NCBI GenBank assembly: GCA_963663315.1 | Contig: OY760176.1 | Span: 372,001 to 436,000 of the forward strand | Source of the DNA: G963663315 sp963663315 | GTDB taxonomy: Bacteria > Pseudomonadota > Gammaproteobacteria > Arenicellales > Poriferihabitantaceae | Length of the DNA: 64,000 nt | Direction: 5' to 3' | Shown: in pieces, positions 24,468 to 32,597 of the stretch | Layout of the letters: every line of letters starts with the position of its first letter | Position numbering within the stretch: the stretch's first letter is position 1 | The notes under the pieces: model-generated | What the model was told of the DNA's origin: nothing | Databases searched by the model: none | What the model saw: the letters and a program-made list of their open reading frames with translations, nothing else | Made by a program: the position numbers and the translations under genes

Positions 24468-26618
24468 CTACCAGTATGCCCTCAGCCTGAACCCGATCCC
24501 GTCCCTCGATTCGCCATCGTCCGTATCCTCCCGGTGCGTCGCCTCCAGCAGAATCTCAAAGGCGCCCGCGTCCGATCTCTCCTTCAGCAACCGCCAGCCC
24601 ACACTGTAGTCACGGCTCTCATCCGTCCAGCTCATCCCAAGCTCCGGTATCCCCGTGAACCGGTCCTCGAATACACCAAAACCATACCCCACTCTCGCCC
24701 GCACCTGCTCATGACGGCTCCCGTGGCCCCGCCCGGAGTCACTCTCCCCGCCCAGCCATTTTCCCGTGGCAGTCACATCATGACCCCCCGGGTTGCCCAG
24801 CAGCGAATCCAACCCCCACATGGCCGTGTCACTCACGCCACCGGTCAGCCGGAACGTTGCCCCCCACCGGGAAGCCGGATCCGGGTCCCACGAGATCGAC
24901 CCCGACAGGCTCCGCTCACGGAATCTGCCCGCCTTGTGCGACAGCAGACCATGGGCCCGCAGCTGCATCTGAACCCCCTGGGGCGGATTGGACCAGTGCA
25001 ACCGTCCCTCGACATCCGTACCAAATCCCCTCTCCGCGTCTCCCCGGTCAGCCCGAAGGCCGATCCGCATCACCGGGGTCATCCAGCCGCCCCACGCCGC
25101 CACGGTGTCCCAGGCACCCTCCAGGCCCGCCCGCAGGCGGGACACTTCCGCATCCGTCTCCCACCGGAGGTCCCCGAACCCATCCGACCTCACCCGGACC
25201 GCCATCACGTCCGCAACCGCGGCGATGGAAGGGAATGACGGGTCGTTCGGGGTGAGTTCCGGCAACCGGCTGCGAAGTCCCGCCGCCGCCATCAGCAGGT
25301 CGATGTTCGCACTCGCCAATGACTCGCCCTCCCGGGTGGGTTTCACTTCCCCTTTGCCAAAGCCCGCGATTCCCCACAGCGACAGGTCCTCTCTCACCTC
25401 ATAGCTCGCGTACGGATACACCCCCGTCAGGGACAGCCGTACATCCCCGTCCGATTCCCCGCGGTAGTCCCCCGTTCCGCTGGAGTGCGCCAGCAAGGCG
25501 CCGAACACCCCTTTCACCTGCCGGAAGTCCGTTCCCAGCATCAGGCTCTGGACCTTTCCGTCCACTTCCACATTCCCGCTATTATACTCGTCCCGCCCGT
25601 CAAAGCTGGTGGTCGCGCCGCGGCCCCACACCGACAGCATCCCGGCGCCTTCGTCCCCGCTGCGGTAGCTGAAGGAGGAACTTCGGAGAATCTCCTGTCC
25701 GCTGAGATCCCGTGTGCGCACTTCTGGTTCGGCGCCATCGCCCGCACCGTACCATGCATCATAGTGGTTATAATTTGAGTGATACTGTGCAGGGCCGGTC
25801 TCCCGGGGCAGGGTCCCGACCAGGCGATGTCCGGCCATGCTCGCCTGCAGACCCGCCGGATCCGCTGGCGCCTGCAGCCGGGCGCCCACCGCGTCAATCA
25901 CCTGGTCGGCAACGGTGCGTCCGAAGCGCGATAGCCATGCCGTCGTCAGACGGCTGCTGGCCAACTCCCCAGGCGGCAACCAGAGCCCCGGCCTCGACCA
26001 TGCCCCGGCTGTCCCTTCCGCGTTCACCGCGCGCACACGCACCTGATATCGGCTCGTCAGGTCAGGCACGGTAATGGTCGTGCGGGTGTCCGTCACATCC
26101 TGGGGCCCGTCTGTCCAGCTTTCCCAACTCCCGCCCGTGCCACGCCGGTACTGCAGTTCGTAGTGTGTGATCTCCGGGCAGCCTCCCGGGCAGTGCGTGT
26201 TGTCAGGCGCTGTCCAGCGGACATCCAGGCTAAACTCGCTTCCCTCGGTCTTTGTCACTGTCGGTGCTGCAGGCGCCTGCGGGGCTGGCGCCTTGATGAT
26301 TTGGATGGTGATCGTGTTGGTCGGCTCACCCTCCAGGGCGCCGCAAGCACCCACACTGAAGGTGAACGGCGTATAGGAACTGCCCGATTCGCCCTCGTCG
26401 GGGGTGAAGACCAGGAGACCGTTATCAATATCGCGCTTGCGGATCTCATCGCCCGCATTGATAGCCACGCCGTTTAGTGTCAGCAATCCATCCGCAGGCA
26501 GGGTCACGATTTGCACGCATTCAAACGGGTCGTTACCGGTATCGGCGAAATCGTCTGCGGTGAATGTGTATGTCTCGCTCGGAGGAGTCGTAACCGTGCC
26601 GTCCGAGGCCCTCGGCAC
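24468..26618 (-). CDS. C-terminal half of a split surface protein: FN3 domain and outer-membrane beta-barrel
   Basis: 716 residues from a GTG, but the frame is open further upstream and there encodes DSENGGDDSNTEPT and GNN repeats, so this is the continuation of the upstream gene rather than its own gene. Order: a cadherin-like segment (FTADDFADTG ... LTLNGVAINAGDEI), a fibronectin type III domain near residues 125-195 (VRWTAPDN ... YRVRVRAVN-like), a helix 'LSRFGRTVADQVIDAVG', then a long beta-strand-rich region from about 320 ending FRLRAYW with a terminal aromatic residue. That end and the alternating strands indicate an autotransporter-like barrel. Base composition is markedly more G+C rich than in the neighbours. 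Function is probably adhesion or another surface role (inference). Confidence 0.7.
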   Translation of the reverse strand: MPRASDGTVTTPPSETYTFTADDFADTGNDPFECVQIVTLPADGLLTLNGVAINAGDEIRKRDIDNGLLVFTPDEGESGSSYTPFTFSVGACGALEGEPTNTITIQIIKAPAPQAPAAPTVTKTEGSEFSLDVRWTAPDNTHCPGGCPEITHYELQYRRGTGGSWESWTDGPQDVTDTRTTITVPDLTSRYQVRVRAVNAEGTAGAWSRPGLWLPPGELASSRLTTAWLSRFGRTVADQVIDAVGARLQAPADPAGLQASMAGHRLVGTLPRETGPAQYHSNYNHYDAWYGAGDGAEPEVRTRDLSGQEILRSSSFSYRSGDEGAGMLSVWGRGATTSFDGRDEYNSGNVEVDGKVQSLMLGTDFRQVKGVFGALLAHSSGTGDYRGESDGDVRLSLTGVYPYASYEVREDLSLWGIAGFGKGEVKPTREGESLASANIDLLMAAAGLRSRLPELTPNDPSFPSIAAVADVMAVRVRSDGFGDLRWETDAEVSRLRAGLEGAWDTVAAWGGWMTPVMRIGLRADRGDAERGFGTDVEGRLHWSNPPQGVQMQLRAHGLLSHKAGRFRERSLSGSISWDPDPASRWGATFRLTGGVSDTAMWGLDSLLGNPGGHDVTATGKWLGGESDSGRGHGSRHEQVRARVGYGFGVFEDRFTGIPELGMSWTDESRDYSVGWRLLKERSDAGAFEILLEATHREDTDDGESRDGIGFRLRAYW

Positions 26619-27412
26619 GGTGGGTTCTGTGTTGCTGTCATCCCCCCCGTTCTCACTGTCTCCGTTATTTCCGTTGTCCCCGTTGTTCCCCGTTGTTCCC
26701 GTTGTTCCCGTTGTTCCCGTTGTCTTCGTTGTTGTCCGTTGTTTCCGTTGTTTCCGTTGTTTCCGTTGTCCCCGTTGTTCCCGTTGTCTTCGTTGTCCCC
26801 GTTGTTTCCGTTGTTTCCGTTGTTTCCGTTGTTTCCGTTGTTTCCGTTGTTTCCGTTGTCCTCGTTGTCCCCGTTATTCCCGTTATTTCCGTCGCCGTTG
26901 CTGAGTGTCACGGCACCCACATTGTGTACCGGGCAATTACTGGTGTGATCCCATACTTCATGCGTGAATGTCACCGATGTGGCACGGGAGTCGTCCTGAT
27001 TCACCCTATCCGCCCATTCCGCATCACTGTCTCTCCTTACGTGGAAATTCTTCCAGGTGTTCCAGTCATTCTTATTGAAAGAGCGGTAAAACGAGGGAAT
27101 GATCCAGAGATCCTTGTGCCGTCCGTCCATATACCGCACGCCGTTCATGTGGACCATCACGAACCACTCGTCATTGACGTCATTGACGTCGACCCCGTTT
27201 ACGCTGGGTTTCTCGCTCAGTCTGACGTAGTAAGTAGCGCTTTCTCCCGGTCCGATCTCCAGCGAGTTCGTCATCACCTCCACGGTTCCAGGCCAGGTCG
27301 CGTTCTGGGCGTGGGCCCGTAGCGGGGCGAGAATGCAAAGAAGCGAAGACAGGAGTAAGGCCAGGATGATGGCCGGCAACCGGCCGGGGAAACCGGGGCG
27401 CGGATATTGCAT
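26504..27412 (-). CDS. N-terminal half of the split surface protein: signal peptide, globular domain, Asn/Gly repeat
   Basis: From the ATG at 27412 the protein begins with a clear signal peptide (LPAIILALLLSSLLCILAPL then AHA|QNATW). About 130 residues of globular sequence follow (TYYVRLSEKPS ... FTHEVWDHTSNCPVHNVGAV), of a type seen before FN3/barrel regions. Then comes a run of NGN/DNE repeats. At the first ten-base unit of the array the frame changes to QRRQREQREQ and later to TTGTTE, and translation ends at 26504 without reaching the barrel. The true continuation is the frame of 24468-26618. As it stands this would make only a secreted N-terminal fragment. Confidence 0.65.
   Translation of the reverse strand: MQYPRPGFPGRLPAIILALLLSSLLCILAPLRAHAQNATWPGTVEVMTNSLEIGPGESATYYVRLSEKPSVNGVDVNDVNDEWFVMVHMNGVRYMDGRHKDLWIIPSFYRSFNKNDWNTWKNFHVRRDSDAEWADRVNQDDSRATSVTFTHEVWDHTSNCPVHNVGAVTLSNGDGNNGNNGDNEDNGNNGNNGNNGNNGNNGNNGDNEDNGNNGDNGNNGNNGNNGQQRRQREQREQREQRGTTGTTEITETVRTGGMTATQNPPCRGPRTARLRLLRARHTHSPQTISPIPVTTRLNACKS
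26662..26900. repeat. 9-nt tandem repeat array coding Gly-Asn-Asn, with two 10-nt units
   Basis: On the plus strand the unit is GTTGTTTCC with variants (GTTGTCCCC, GTTGTTCCC, GTTGTCTTC, GTTGTCCTC), read on the minus strand as Gly-Asn-Asn or Gly-Asp-Asn. About 25 units are present. Two units are ten bases long: 26682-26691 (GTTGTTCCCC) and 26728-26737 (GTTGTTGTCC). The two extra bases together account exactly for the frame offset between the N-terminal and C-terminal halves of the surface-protein gene. Confidence 0.9.
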
Positions 27413-27907
27413 GGAGCTATGCGTGCGAGGCGGGGCAGACTGAAAGAACACAACCCCGAATCCATGTTTGATCGCCTTGATACCCAAGGCAACAGCCGGA
27501 CGATTTTTGCCAAGGCCTGAGAGTTTCTGGATCAATTGGGGGAGGGTCTCTCCGACCGACTGGCAATTCGCCAGGGTTTCCATGCGAGGTCGCTTCACGG
27601 GCGACTGGATCGAAAATTCGAAGTTACCCAAGGTAGGTCCGTTCGGTATTTATGATAAGCGCGATTATCGGGGTGCAGTCCAATATTGTCAAACGAAAAA
27701 GCAGGCTTTTTCTATCGAGTTATGAACTATTTTCACCTATGAAGTACCTGAGGCTCGGAATACCCGGTTCATGGATATCACCTTCACTTGCTTTACATAC
27801 TCTGACAATGTTGTTAGGTTCCATTACCTGATTTCATGTCAATAAATCGGAGATTACTTGAGTAGTATGAACTTCCTCCAATACTCCCGCATAAGGAGCG
27901 AGAAAGA
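27413..27907. other. Gene-free gap between the surface protein and the decarboxylase remnant
   Basis: 495 bases with no supported gene. The minus frame stays open to 27631 but the added residues are polar and precede a proper signal peptide, so I leave them out. A small stem (GAAAAA, six bases, TTTTTC) lies at 27695-27712. An AAGGAGCGAG ribosome site ends just before the ATG at 27908. Promoters for both divergent genes must be here, but none is clear to me. Confidence 0.5.
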
Positions 27908-28429
27908 ATGACTGATTCGACCCACAGGGGAAAAATACCCGGCAAATGGCTTGACGATGACGCGTGCAGCGAACTCGAGATGGCCCCCGAACTGATGCTT
28001 GGTGATCTCGCGCGCCGGGCGGCCGAGTTGCTGGTGGATCGTATCCAGGGTCTGCCGGAAGAAAACGCTTGGGATGGGGACTTTCGGAAGTCACTCGAGG
28101 TTGGGCTGCTGAAGGCCGGAGAGTTGACTCAGGAGAGTTCGACTCTGGAGTTGTTGGCTCCGGTGTCGCTGGGGATCGTGTGTTTCCGAATCAACCCCGC
28201 GGATGCCACGGTTGACGAGCAAGCCTTGCATGATGTCAACAGGGCGGCGCTCGCGCTCGCGCGCTGGGAAGACCGGGCGCTGATTTCCTCGACGATGGTT
28301 GAAAGTAAATTCTCCCTCCGACTCTGCATCATCAACCACAACACGACCTGGAACGACGTACGTGAGACCCTGGAGTTCATCAAGCGGGTCGGGAGGGAAG
28401 AATTGTCGAAATTAAGCGACTCCGCTTGA
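27908..28429 (+). pseudogene. PLP-dependent aromatic amino acid decarboxylase family gene with a large in-frame central deletion
   Basis: 173 residues against about 470-500 for the family. Residues 25-60 (MAPELMLGDLARRAAELLVDRI ... GLPEENAW) match the N-terminal segment of group II decarboxylases. From about residue 60 the sequence jumps to their C-terminal domain: LELLAPVSLGIVCFRINP, ISSTMVESKFSLRLCIINHNT and TWNDVRETLEFI. The whole PLP-binding large domain, including the HK lysine, is missing, yet the frame is unbroken and a strong ribosome site (AAGGAG) remains. The product could not be a decarboxylase. This is the second such in-frame loss in the window. Confidence 0.75.
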
Positions 28430-28473
28430 CGCGGGAATCCGATGAATTGGTTTCGGGCTATGCCTCGGCGGGG

Positions 28474-28893
28474 TCAATTCGGGATAACGGCGGTGACTTC
28501 AATCTCCATGACCCATTCCGGGCGAGCCAGACCATTTACGATCAGCCCGGTAGAAACCGGGTATACGCCTTTCAACCACTTGCCGATAGCCTGGTAGACA
28601 TCGTCCCGGTAGGCGCGGTCTGTAATATAAACCTGTATACGGCAGATATGACTTAACTCCGATCCCGCTTCTTCGAGCAGTTGCTTTACATTTTGCATGG
28701 CCCGATCCGCCTGAGCACAGGGGGTCATGTCTTCGATACTTTCAAAGCCATCGATATCCTGGCCGACCTGCCCGCGAACAAATACCAGAGTGCCTTCGGC
28801 CTTGACCAACTGGCACAGGTCGTTGTCGAGCCTCTGATCAGGATAAGTCTCTCTGGTATTGAATTTTCGATAGCGCTGGTGTGTTCGAGACAT
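28474..28893 (-). CDS. RidA/YjgF-family protein
   Basis: 139 residues from the ATG at 28893 (MSRTHQRYRKFN); the frame is open 13 codons further but those are basic and unlike the family. LVFVRGQVGQD, 'AQADRAMQNVKQLLEEAGSELSHICRIQVYIT', and 'PEWVMEIEVTAVI' are typical of the YjgF/RidA fold. RidA itself deaminates reactive imines released by PLP enzymes; the glutamate and arginine of the archetype are only partly matched, so this may belong to another subfamily. It lies convergent to the decarboxylase remnant and shares the strand of nirK. Confidence 0.82.
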   Translation of the reverse strand: MSRTHQRYRKFNTRETYPDQRLDNDLCQLVKAEGTLVFVRGQVGQDIDGFESIEDMTPCAQADRAMQNVKQLLEEAGSELSHICRIQVYITDRAYRDDVYQAIGKWLKGVYPVSTGLIVNGLARPEWVMEIEVTAVIPN

Positions 28894-28941
28894 GACTCTA
28901 ACCCTAAGGAGCGAACGTCTGGCTCCCCTCAACCCTCTGTG

Positions 28942-28965
28942 ATCAACCGCTGTGGTCCGGTTGAT
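28942..28965 (-). other. Inverted repeat after nirK
   Basis: ATCAACCG and CGGTTGAT pair perfectly over eight bases around CTGTGGTC. It begins ten bases after the nirK stop on the minus strand. No T-run follows, so it is at best a weak or Rho-assisted terminator or an mRNA 3'-end protector. Confidence 0.4.
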
Positions 28966-28974
28966 AAGCCGGTA

Positions 28975-30186
28975 CTATGTCGGAATTGGACCTGCTTTCG
29001 CCACCTGTTTCATCAAACCATCATCCCAGTCGCCTTCAACCATGACATGAGAAGCAGCTCCCAACTGGACTGCCTCAATCAAGTTGTGACTGAGGTATAC
29101 ATATATGCCAGGCTGTCGGAACGTATACAATGCAGCGCCAGCAGAACCTCCTCGTATGAACCATGTTTCCAGTCCCGTTGCCGGATCATCCGAGAAAGAC
29201 CCGGTTTCCCACACATAATTACCATGCCCGCCGATCAGATGCGGGCGCGAATCCCGATTCGACTGAGCGTGAATGAACAGAGCCGTGTTTCCAACTTTCG
29301 ACTTCAAGGCGTTGTCACCGGTAAGGGCGCCTACCTTGCCGTTGAAAACTACATGCGATGGTATCAGCTTGGCCATCAATGGCAGCACATCGCCCAGGTT
29401 GGCGCCTGGAGCATCGTATTTTTTGTAGTTGCCGCTTTCGTCCTTCGGTACATAGTAATCCTGCTCGCCAACATAGAAAATCTGATCGTAGCCAAGGCGA
29501 TTGCCATCCTTGTCTTTCAGACCGTCACGGGGCAGAACCATGCAGGCGCCATTCATGCCATGCACTACATGGTACGGAATCATGACGCCACCTGGAGCGC
29601 AGTGATAGACAAAGACCCCAGGCTTGGTTGCTCTCCAGCGAAGTTTCATCTGTTCCCCGGGCGAGACACTACTCAGGGTTCCACCACCCAATCCTCCGGT
29701 AGATGCATGAAAGTCTATGTTGTGTACCATGCTGCTTTCCTTGGGATTGACCAGCGTCAACTCGACGAAATCACCTTCATGACAAATGATCAATGGACCC
29801 GGCACTGAACCATTAAATGTCAGTGCCCATATCTCGGTTCCGTTTCCATCTATGTCCATTTTTATCTCAGGGGTCGTGAGTGTCACTTCAACGACCTTGG
29901 GTCCTCCACTTGCAACCTGCTCATGCTCGGGTGCAAAAGGCGGCGCTACGAGTTCCTGTTTCACCCGGGGCAGCGCCGCAATCTCTTCCTCGCTCATGGA
30001 TGCACTGAGGCCTGTGTGCTGATCTGCATCCGATGTGCCATATGCTGCCGCATTCTGACTTCCAGCAATGGCAAGTGCACTGAATGCTGCCGAAGTCGAC
30101 ACCAATGTTGACATCTTCAGAAAATCTCTGCGATCAATATCATCGTTTGTTTCTTCGGGGCGGTTTGTTGTTTCGGGTTCGGACAT
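28975..30186 (-). CDS. nirK: Copper-containing nitrite reductase
   Basis: 403 residues. A Tat signal is present (DRRDFLKMSTLV). The two cupredoxin domains carry the expected copper ligands: 'VHNIDFHAS' (first type 1 and type 2 histidines), FVYHCAPGGVMIPYHVVHGMNG (HC pair, then the His and Met of the type 1 site) and 'HLIGGHGNYVWETG' in the second domain. It reduces nitrite to nitric oxide in the periplasm. GGAGAA precedes the ATG. No nor, nos, nirV or nnr gene is nearby, and I see no convincing FNR/NNR box upstream. Confidence 0.95.
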   Translation of the reverse strand: MSEPETTNRPEETNDDIDRRDFLKMSTLVSTSAAFSALAIAGSQNAAAYGTSDADQHTGLSASMSEEEIAALPRVKQELVAPPFAPEHEQVASGGPKVVEVTLTTPEIKMDIDGNGTEIWALTFNGSVPGPLIICHEGDFVELTLVNPKESSMVHNIDFHASTGGLGGGTLSSVSPGEQMKLRWRATKPGVFVYHCAPGGVMIPYHVVHGMNGACMVLPRDGLKDKDGNRLGYDQIFYVGEQDYYVPKDESGNYKKYDAPGANLGDVLPLMAKLIPSHVVFNGKVGALTGDNALKSKVGNTALFIHAQSNRDSRPHLIGGHGNYVWETGSFSDDPATGLETWFIRGGSAGAALYTFRQPGIYVYLSHNLIEAVQLGAASHVMVEGDWDDGLMKQVAKAGPIPT

Positions 30187-30360
30187 GATGTTTTCTCCTT
30201 GCAGGATTGATCAGTTCTTGGTATTGGTCAGCGCTGTCATATTTCGGGAATGACAGTCTGATGGTTTCAAGTATATCCAAACGATTTTATTATTACAACG
30301 AACAGTCGAAAATTGGAATACATGCATGGCTATGGTAAAGTGCTCGCAGAAGCCGAGCCG

Positions 30361-30813
30361 TCAGGCATCGGCTGATGCGGTGGGGGGTGATGGCGTTGCC
30401 CGCCACCCTGGCAGACCATTCATCCACCATCCGCTGTTGGCCCAGCCGCCCCATATCCAGCAGCCGGTCACGGCTTGTTGCGACGACTTCATCAAGTAAT
30501 TCATCCAGGAATTCATCGTCGTATAAAAACCCGCAGATTCACTGAATCGCTTGCGCATGATGATCACCTGACACAAATCCGCTATAAAAACCCGCAAGTT
30601 TTTACCATGCTCAACCAGCCAGGGTGCAGCTCCCAATTCGCGGTTGGCAATAACACAGCAGCCACAACTCAGAGCTTCATTCACCACCATACCCCAACCT
30701 TCACCACGATGGCTGGTCATCAAGAATATATCTGAGTTAAACATATACTGCCTGACCTCATCCTGGTTTTGCCAACCAGTCAGGGTGACGTAATCTCTGG
30801 TGTGATCTGAAAT
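30361..30813 (-). pseudogene. Remnant of a GT4 glycosyltransferase C-terminal half
   Basis: Read on the minus strand from just after a stop at 30814: ISDHTRDYVTLTGWQNQDEV, then 'FNSDIFLMTSHRGEGWGMVVNEALSCGCCVIAN' and 'GAAPWLVEHGKN', the E-x7-E donor-binding region of GT4 enzymes. After GKN the homologous text continues in another frame as GFYSGFVSGDHHAQAI and then returns as 'SRDRLLDMGRLGQQRMVDEWSAR'. The N-terminal half is absent. GCGGGTTTTTATA occurs twice in the shifted region (near 30525 and 30585), which may have mediated the rearrangement. Not functional. Confidence 0.7.
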
Positions 30814-30911
30814 TCAGGAGCAAACATGATAAAAAAAACCTACCTGCGCGGTTCAGTTTCGTAATATGCGGATTTATGTATATACTTGGCCTGATTTATT
30901 ATTTAACGACA

Positions 30912-31757
30912 ATGACAACGAAAGTCAAAAATTATCTGGTGACTGCTTCGGCTGCGGCAGTGCTGTTTTCATCAGCGCCTGTCCAGGCTGAACAATGCAC
31001 CAATGACACCTGGAACAAGGTCATGTCCCGCGGCAAGGTCGTGGTCGGGGTAAAAGCGGATTACAAGCCCTGGGGGTTTCGTAATGCCGATGGTGAAATT
31101 GTGGGCATGGAGGTTGATATTGCCAAACTGGCGGCAGAAACTATGGGGGTGGAACTTGAACTGGTCGCGGTGCAATCGTCCAACCGCATGCAGTTTCTGG
31201 AGCAGGGCAAGATAGACATGTCGATTGCGACCATGTCGGACCGCTCCGACCGTCGAAAAATTGTCGGTATCACTCAACCGAACCATTACACCTCCGGCAC
31301 CAACATCATGTCACCCAAAGCGCTGGGGTTCAAAAGCTGGGAAGAATTGCGAGGCAGGAATGTCTGCGGTAAACAGGGTGCATTTTACAATCAGATCGTG
31401 ACCGAGCGCTACGGCGTGAATGTGATCGCCTTTACCGGTAATGCTGAAGCCAAGCAGGCGCTGCGGGATAAAAAATGCGTCGCCTGGGTGTACGATGATT
31501 CATCAATCGGTTCGGATCTGGCCTCAGGAAATTATGATGATTTTGAGATGCCTCTGAACTCGGAAGATGATAATCCCTGGGGTATTTCTGTGCCGTTGGC
31601 CGAACGTGACTGTATATTGGGCAACTTCATGTCGGGCCTCACTTTCAATTTGCACCAGACCGGGGGATTGATTGCCATGGAAAAACTCTGGGGTATCAAA
31701 GCAACCCAGTATCTGGTTGACAAACAGGCCGCATACGCTGACTGGCTTGTCGAGTAA
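30912..31757 (+). CDS. Amino acid ABC transporter substrate-binding protein (SBP_bac_3)
   Basis: 281 residues from the ATG at 30912 (MTTKVKNYLV), giving a signal peptide cleaved after VQA. Family features: 'VVGVKADYKPWGFRNADGEIVGMEVDIAK', 'MQFLEQGKIDMSIATMSDRSDR' and the later 'GGLIAMEKLWG'. It binds a polar amino acid or related cation in the periplasm for the two permeases and ATPase encoded next. A TTG or ATG further upstream would add a hydrophobic segment without need. A hairpin at 31774-31818 separates it from the permease genes. Confidence 0.9.
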   Translation: MTTKVKNYLVTASAAAVLFSSAPVQAEQCTNDTWNKVMSRGKVVVGVKADYKPWGFRNADGEIVGMEVDIAKLAAETMGVELELVAVQSSNRMQFLEQGKIDMSIATMSDRSDRRKIVGITQPNHYTSGTNIMSPKALGFKSWEELRGRNVCGKQGAFYNQIVTERYGVNVIAFTGNAEAKQALRDKKCVAWVYDDSSIGSDLASGNYDDFEMPLNSEDDNPWGISVPLAERDCILGNFMSGLTFNLHQTGGLIAMEKLWGIKATQYLVDKQAAYADWLVE

Positions 31758-31773
31758 CCATCGGTAAACAGTC

Positions 31774-31818
31774 AAAACGGGGTGCAGGAAATCTGTAAGA
31801 AATCTGTGCCCCGTTTTT
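31774..31818 (+). terminator. Intercistronic hairpin/attenuator after the amino-acid binding-protein gene
   Basis: AAAACGGGGT and GCCCCGTTTT pair over ten positions (one G-T) around about 24 bases and the stem ends in TTTTT. It is followed within 20 bases by the GGAGGT ribosome site of the first permease, so it probably terminates part of the transcripts and lets the rest continue. Confidence 0.65.
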
Positions 31819-31837
31819 GCTGCGGGAGGTGAATTGA

Positions 31838-32596
31838 TTGCTTGAGGTCATCACTGAGTTCTTTATCCAGCTCGCCGATCAGCATCCGCGCTGGAATTTT
31901 ATATTCTTCTATGACGCTCGCCAGTGGAACCGCATTGTCAGCGGTTTTCAGTACACCGTATGGCTATCGGTTGCCTGTCTGATTTTCTCGGTCATTATCG
32001 GAGTGGTCGGGGCCTGGTTGCAGGGTGCGCAAAATCTTCTGGTGCGGCGTCTTGTTCAGGGCTACATCCAGTTTTTCCGTAATACTCCGCCTTTCATCCA
32101 ACTGTTGTTCTTCTATTTTGCGCTGGGTCAATTCACTCCAACGATCCCGGGCGACGATGGCTGGACTGAAATTCCACTGATATCCAGTGTCGGCTGGGCC
32201 ATTATTTCACTGTCTTTCTTCGCTGGCGCTTTCAATGTAGAGATATTTCGTGCTGGCATAGAGGCGGTGCCGGAGTCTACGGTCGAAGCGGCTGAATCCC
32301 TTGGATTTTCGAGATTACAGACGTATTCAAATGTGGTTTTACCTTTGGCTTTTCGAGTGTCGTTACCGGCGCTTAACAATAATCTGGTTAATCTTGTGAA
32401 AACCACAACCCAGGCTATTGGCATCGCTGTGCCGGAACTGCTGTACCAGTGTGTGGGTATCTGGAATGATTTCCCCAGTGCGCTTTATCCCACCATGCTG
32501 GTTTTGTTCGTTACATTTGTCTGCCTTGTTGGCTTGCTGGTGCTTGGCATGGGCAGGTGGGAGCGGGCAATGAAAATACCCGGCTATGGGGTATGA
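31838..32596 (+). CDS. Amino acid ABC transporter permease 1
   Basis: 252 residues starting at a TTG placed eight bases after GGGAGGT. 'VQGYIQFFRNTPPFIQLLFFYFALG' and the EAA loop 'EAAESLGFSRLQTYSNVVLPLAF' mark a HisM/GlnP-type polar amino acid permease with about five membrane segments. It pairs with the next permease, which it overlaps or touches, and with the ATPase at 33500. An insertion with GDDGWTEI lies between the first membrane segments, as in AapQ-type relatives. Confidence 0.9.
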   Translation: MLEVITEFFIQLADQHPRWNFIFFYDARQWNRIVSGFQYTVWLSVACLIFSVIIGVVGAWLQGAQNLLVRRLVQGYIQFFRNTPPFIQLLFFYFALGQFTPTIPGDDGWTEIPLISSVGWAIISLSFFAGAFNVEIFRAGIEAVPESTVEAAESLGFSRLQTYSNVVLPLAFRVSLPALNNNLVNLVKTTTQAIGIAVPELLYQCVGIWNDFPSALYPTMLVLFVTFVCLVGLLVLGMGRWERAMKIPGYGV

Positions 32597-32597
32597 C

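Noticed and set aside
24375..25255. Proline/arginine-rich open frames on the plus strand
   Set aside because: They lie opposite the G+C-rich barrel gene, have low-complexity composition and no recognisable motif; they are a composition effect.
26662..26900. Possible CRISPR or other spaced-repeat array
   Set aside because: Units are contiguous 9-mers without unique spacers and encode a protein repeat.
26404..27322. Plus-strand frames reading VVPVV, FRCFRC or FPLFPL repeats
   Set aside because: These are the reverse-strand translation of the 9-nt array and not a membrane protein or cysteine-rich peptide.
27413..27631. Upstream extension of the surface-protein frame
   Set aside because: It would place 73 polar residues before a proper signal peptide; the ATG at 27412 is the better start.
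30200..30360. FNR/NNR-type box upstream of nirK
   Set aside because: TTGAT and similar fragments occur but no TTGAT-N4-ATCAA-like symmetry at a fitting distance.
30826..30864. Short open frame MIKKTYLRGSVS with AGGAG upstream
   Set aside because: Twelve codons, no leader-peptide features such as codon runs for an amino acid, and no attenuator follows directly.
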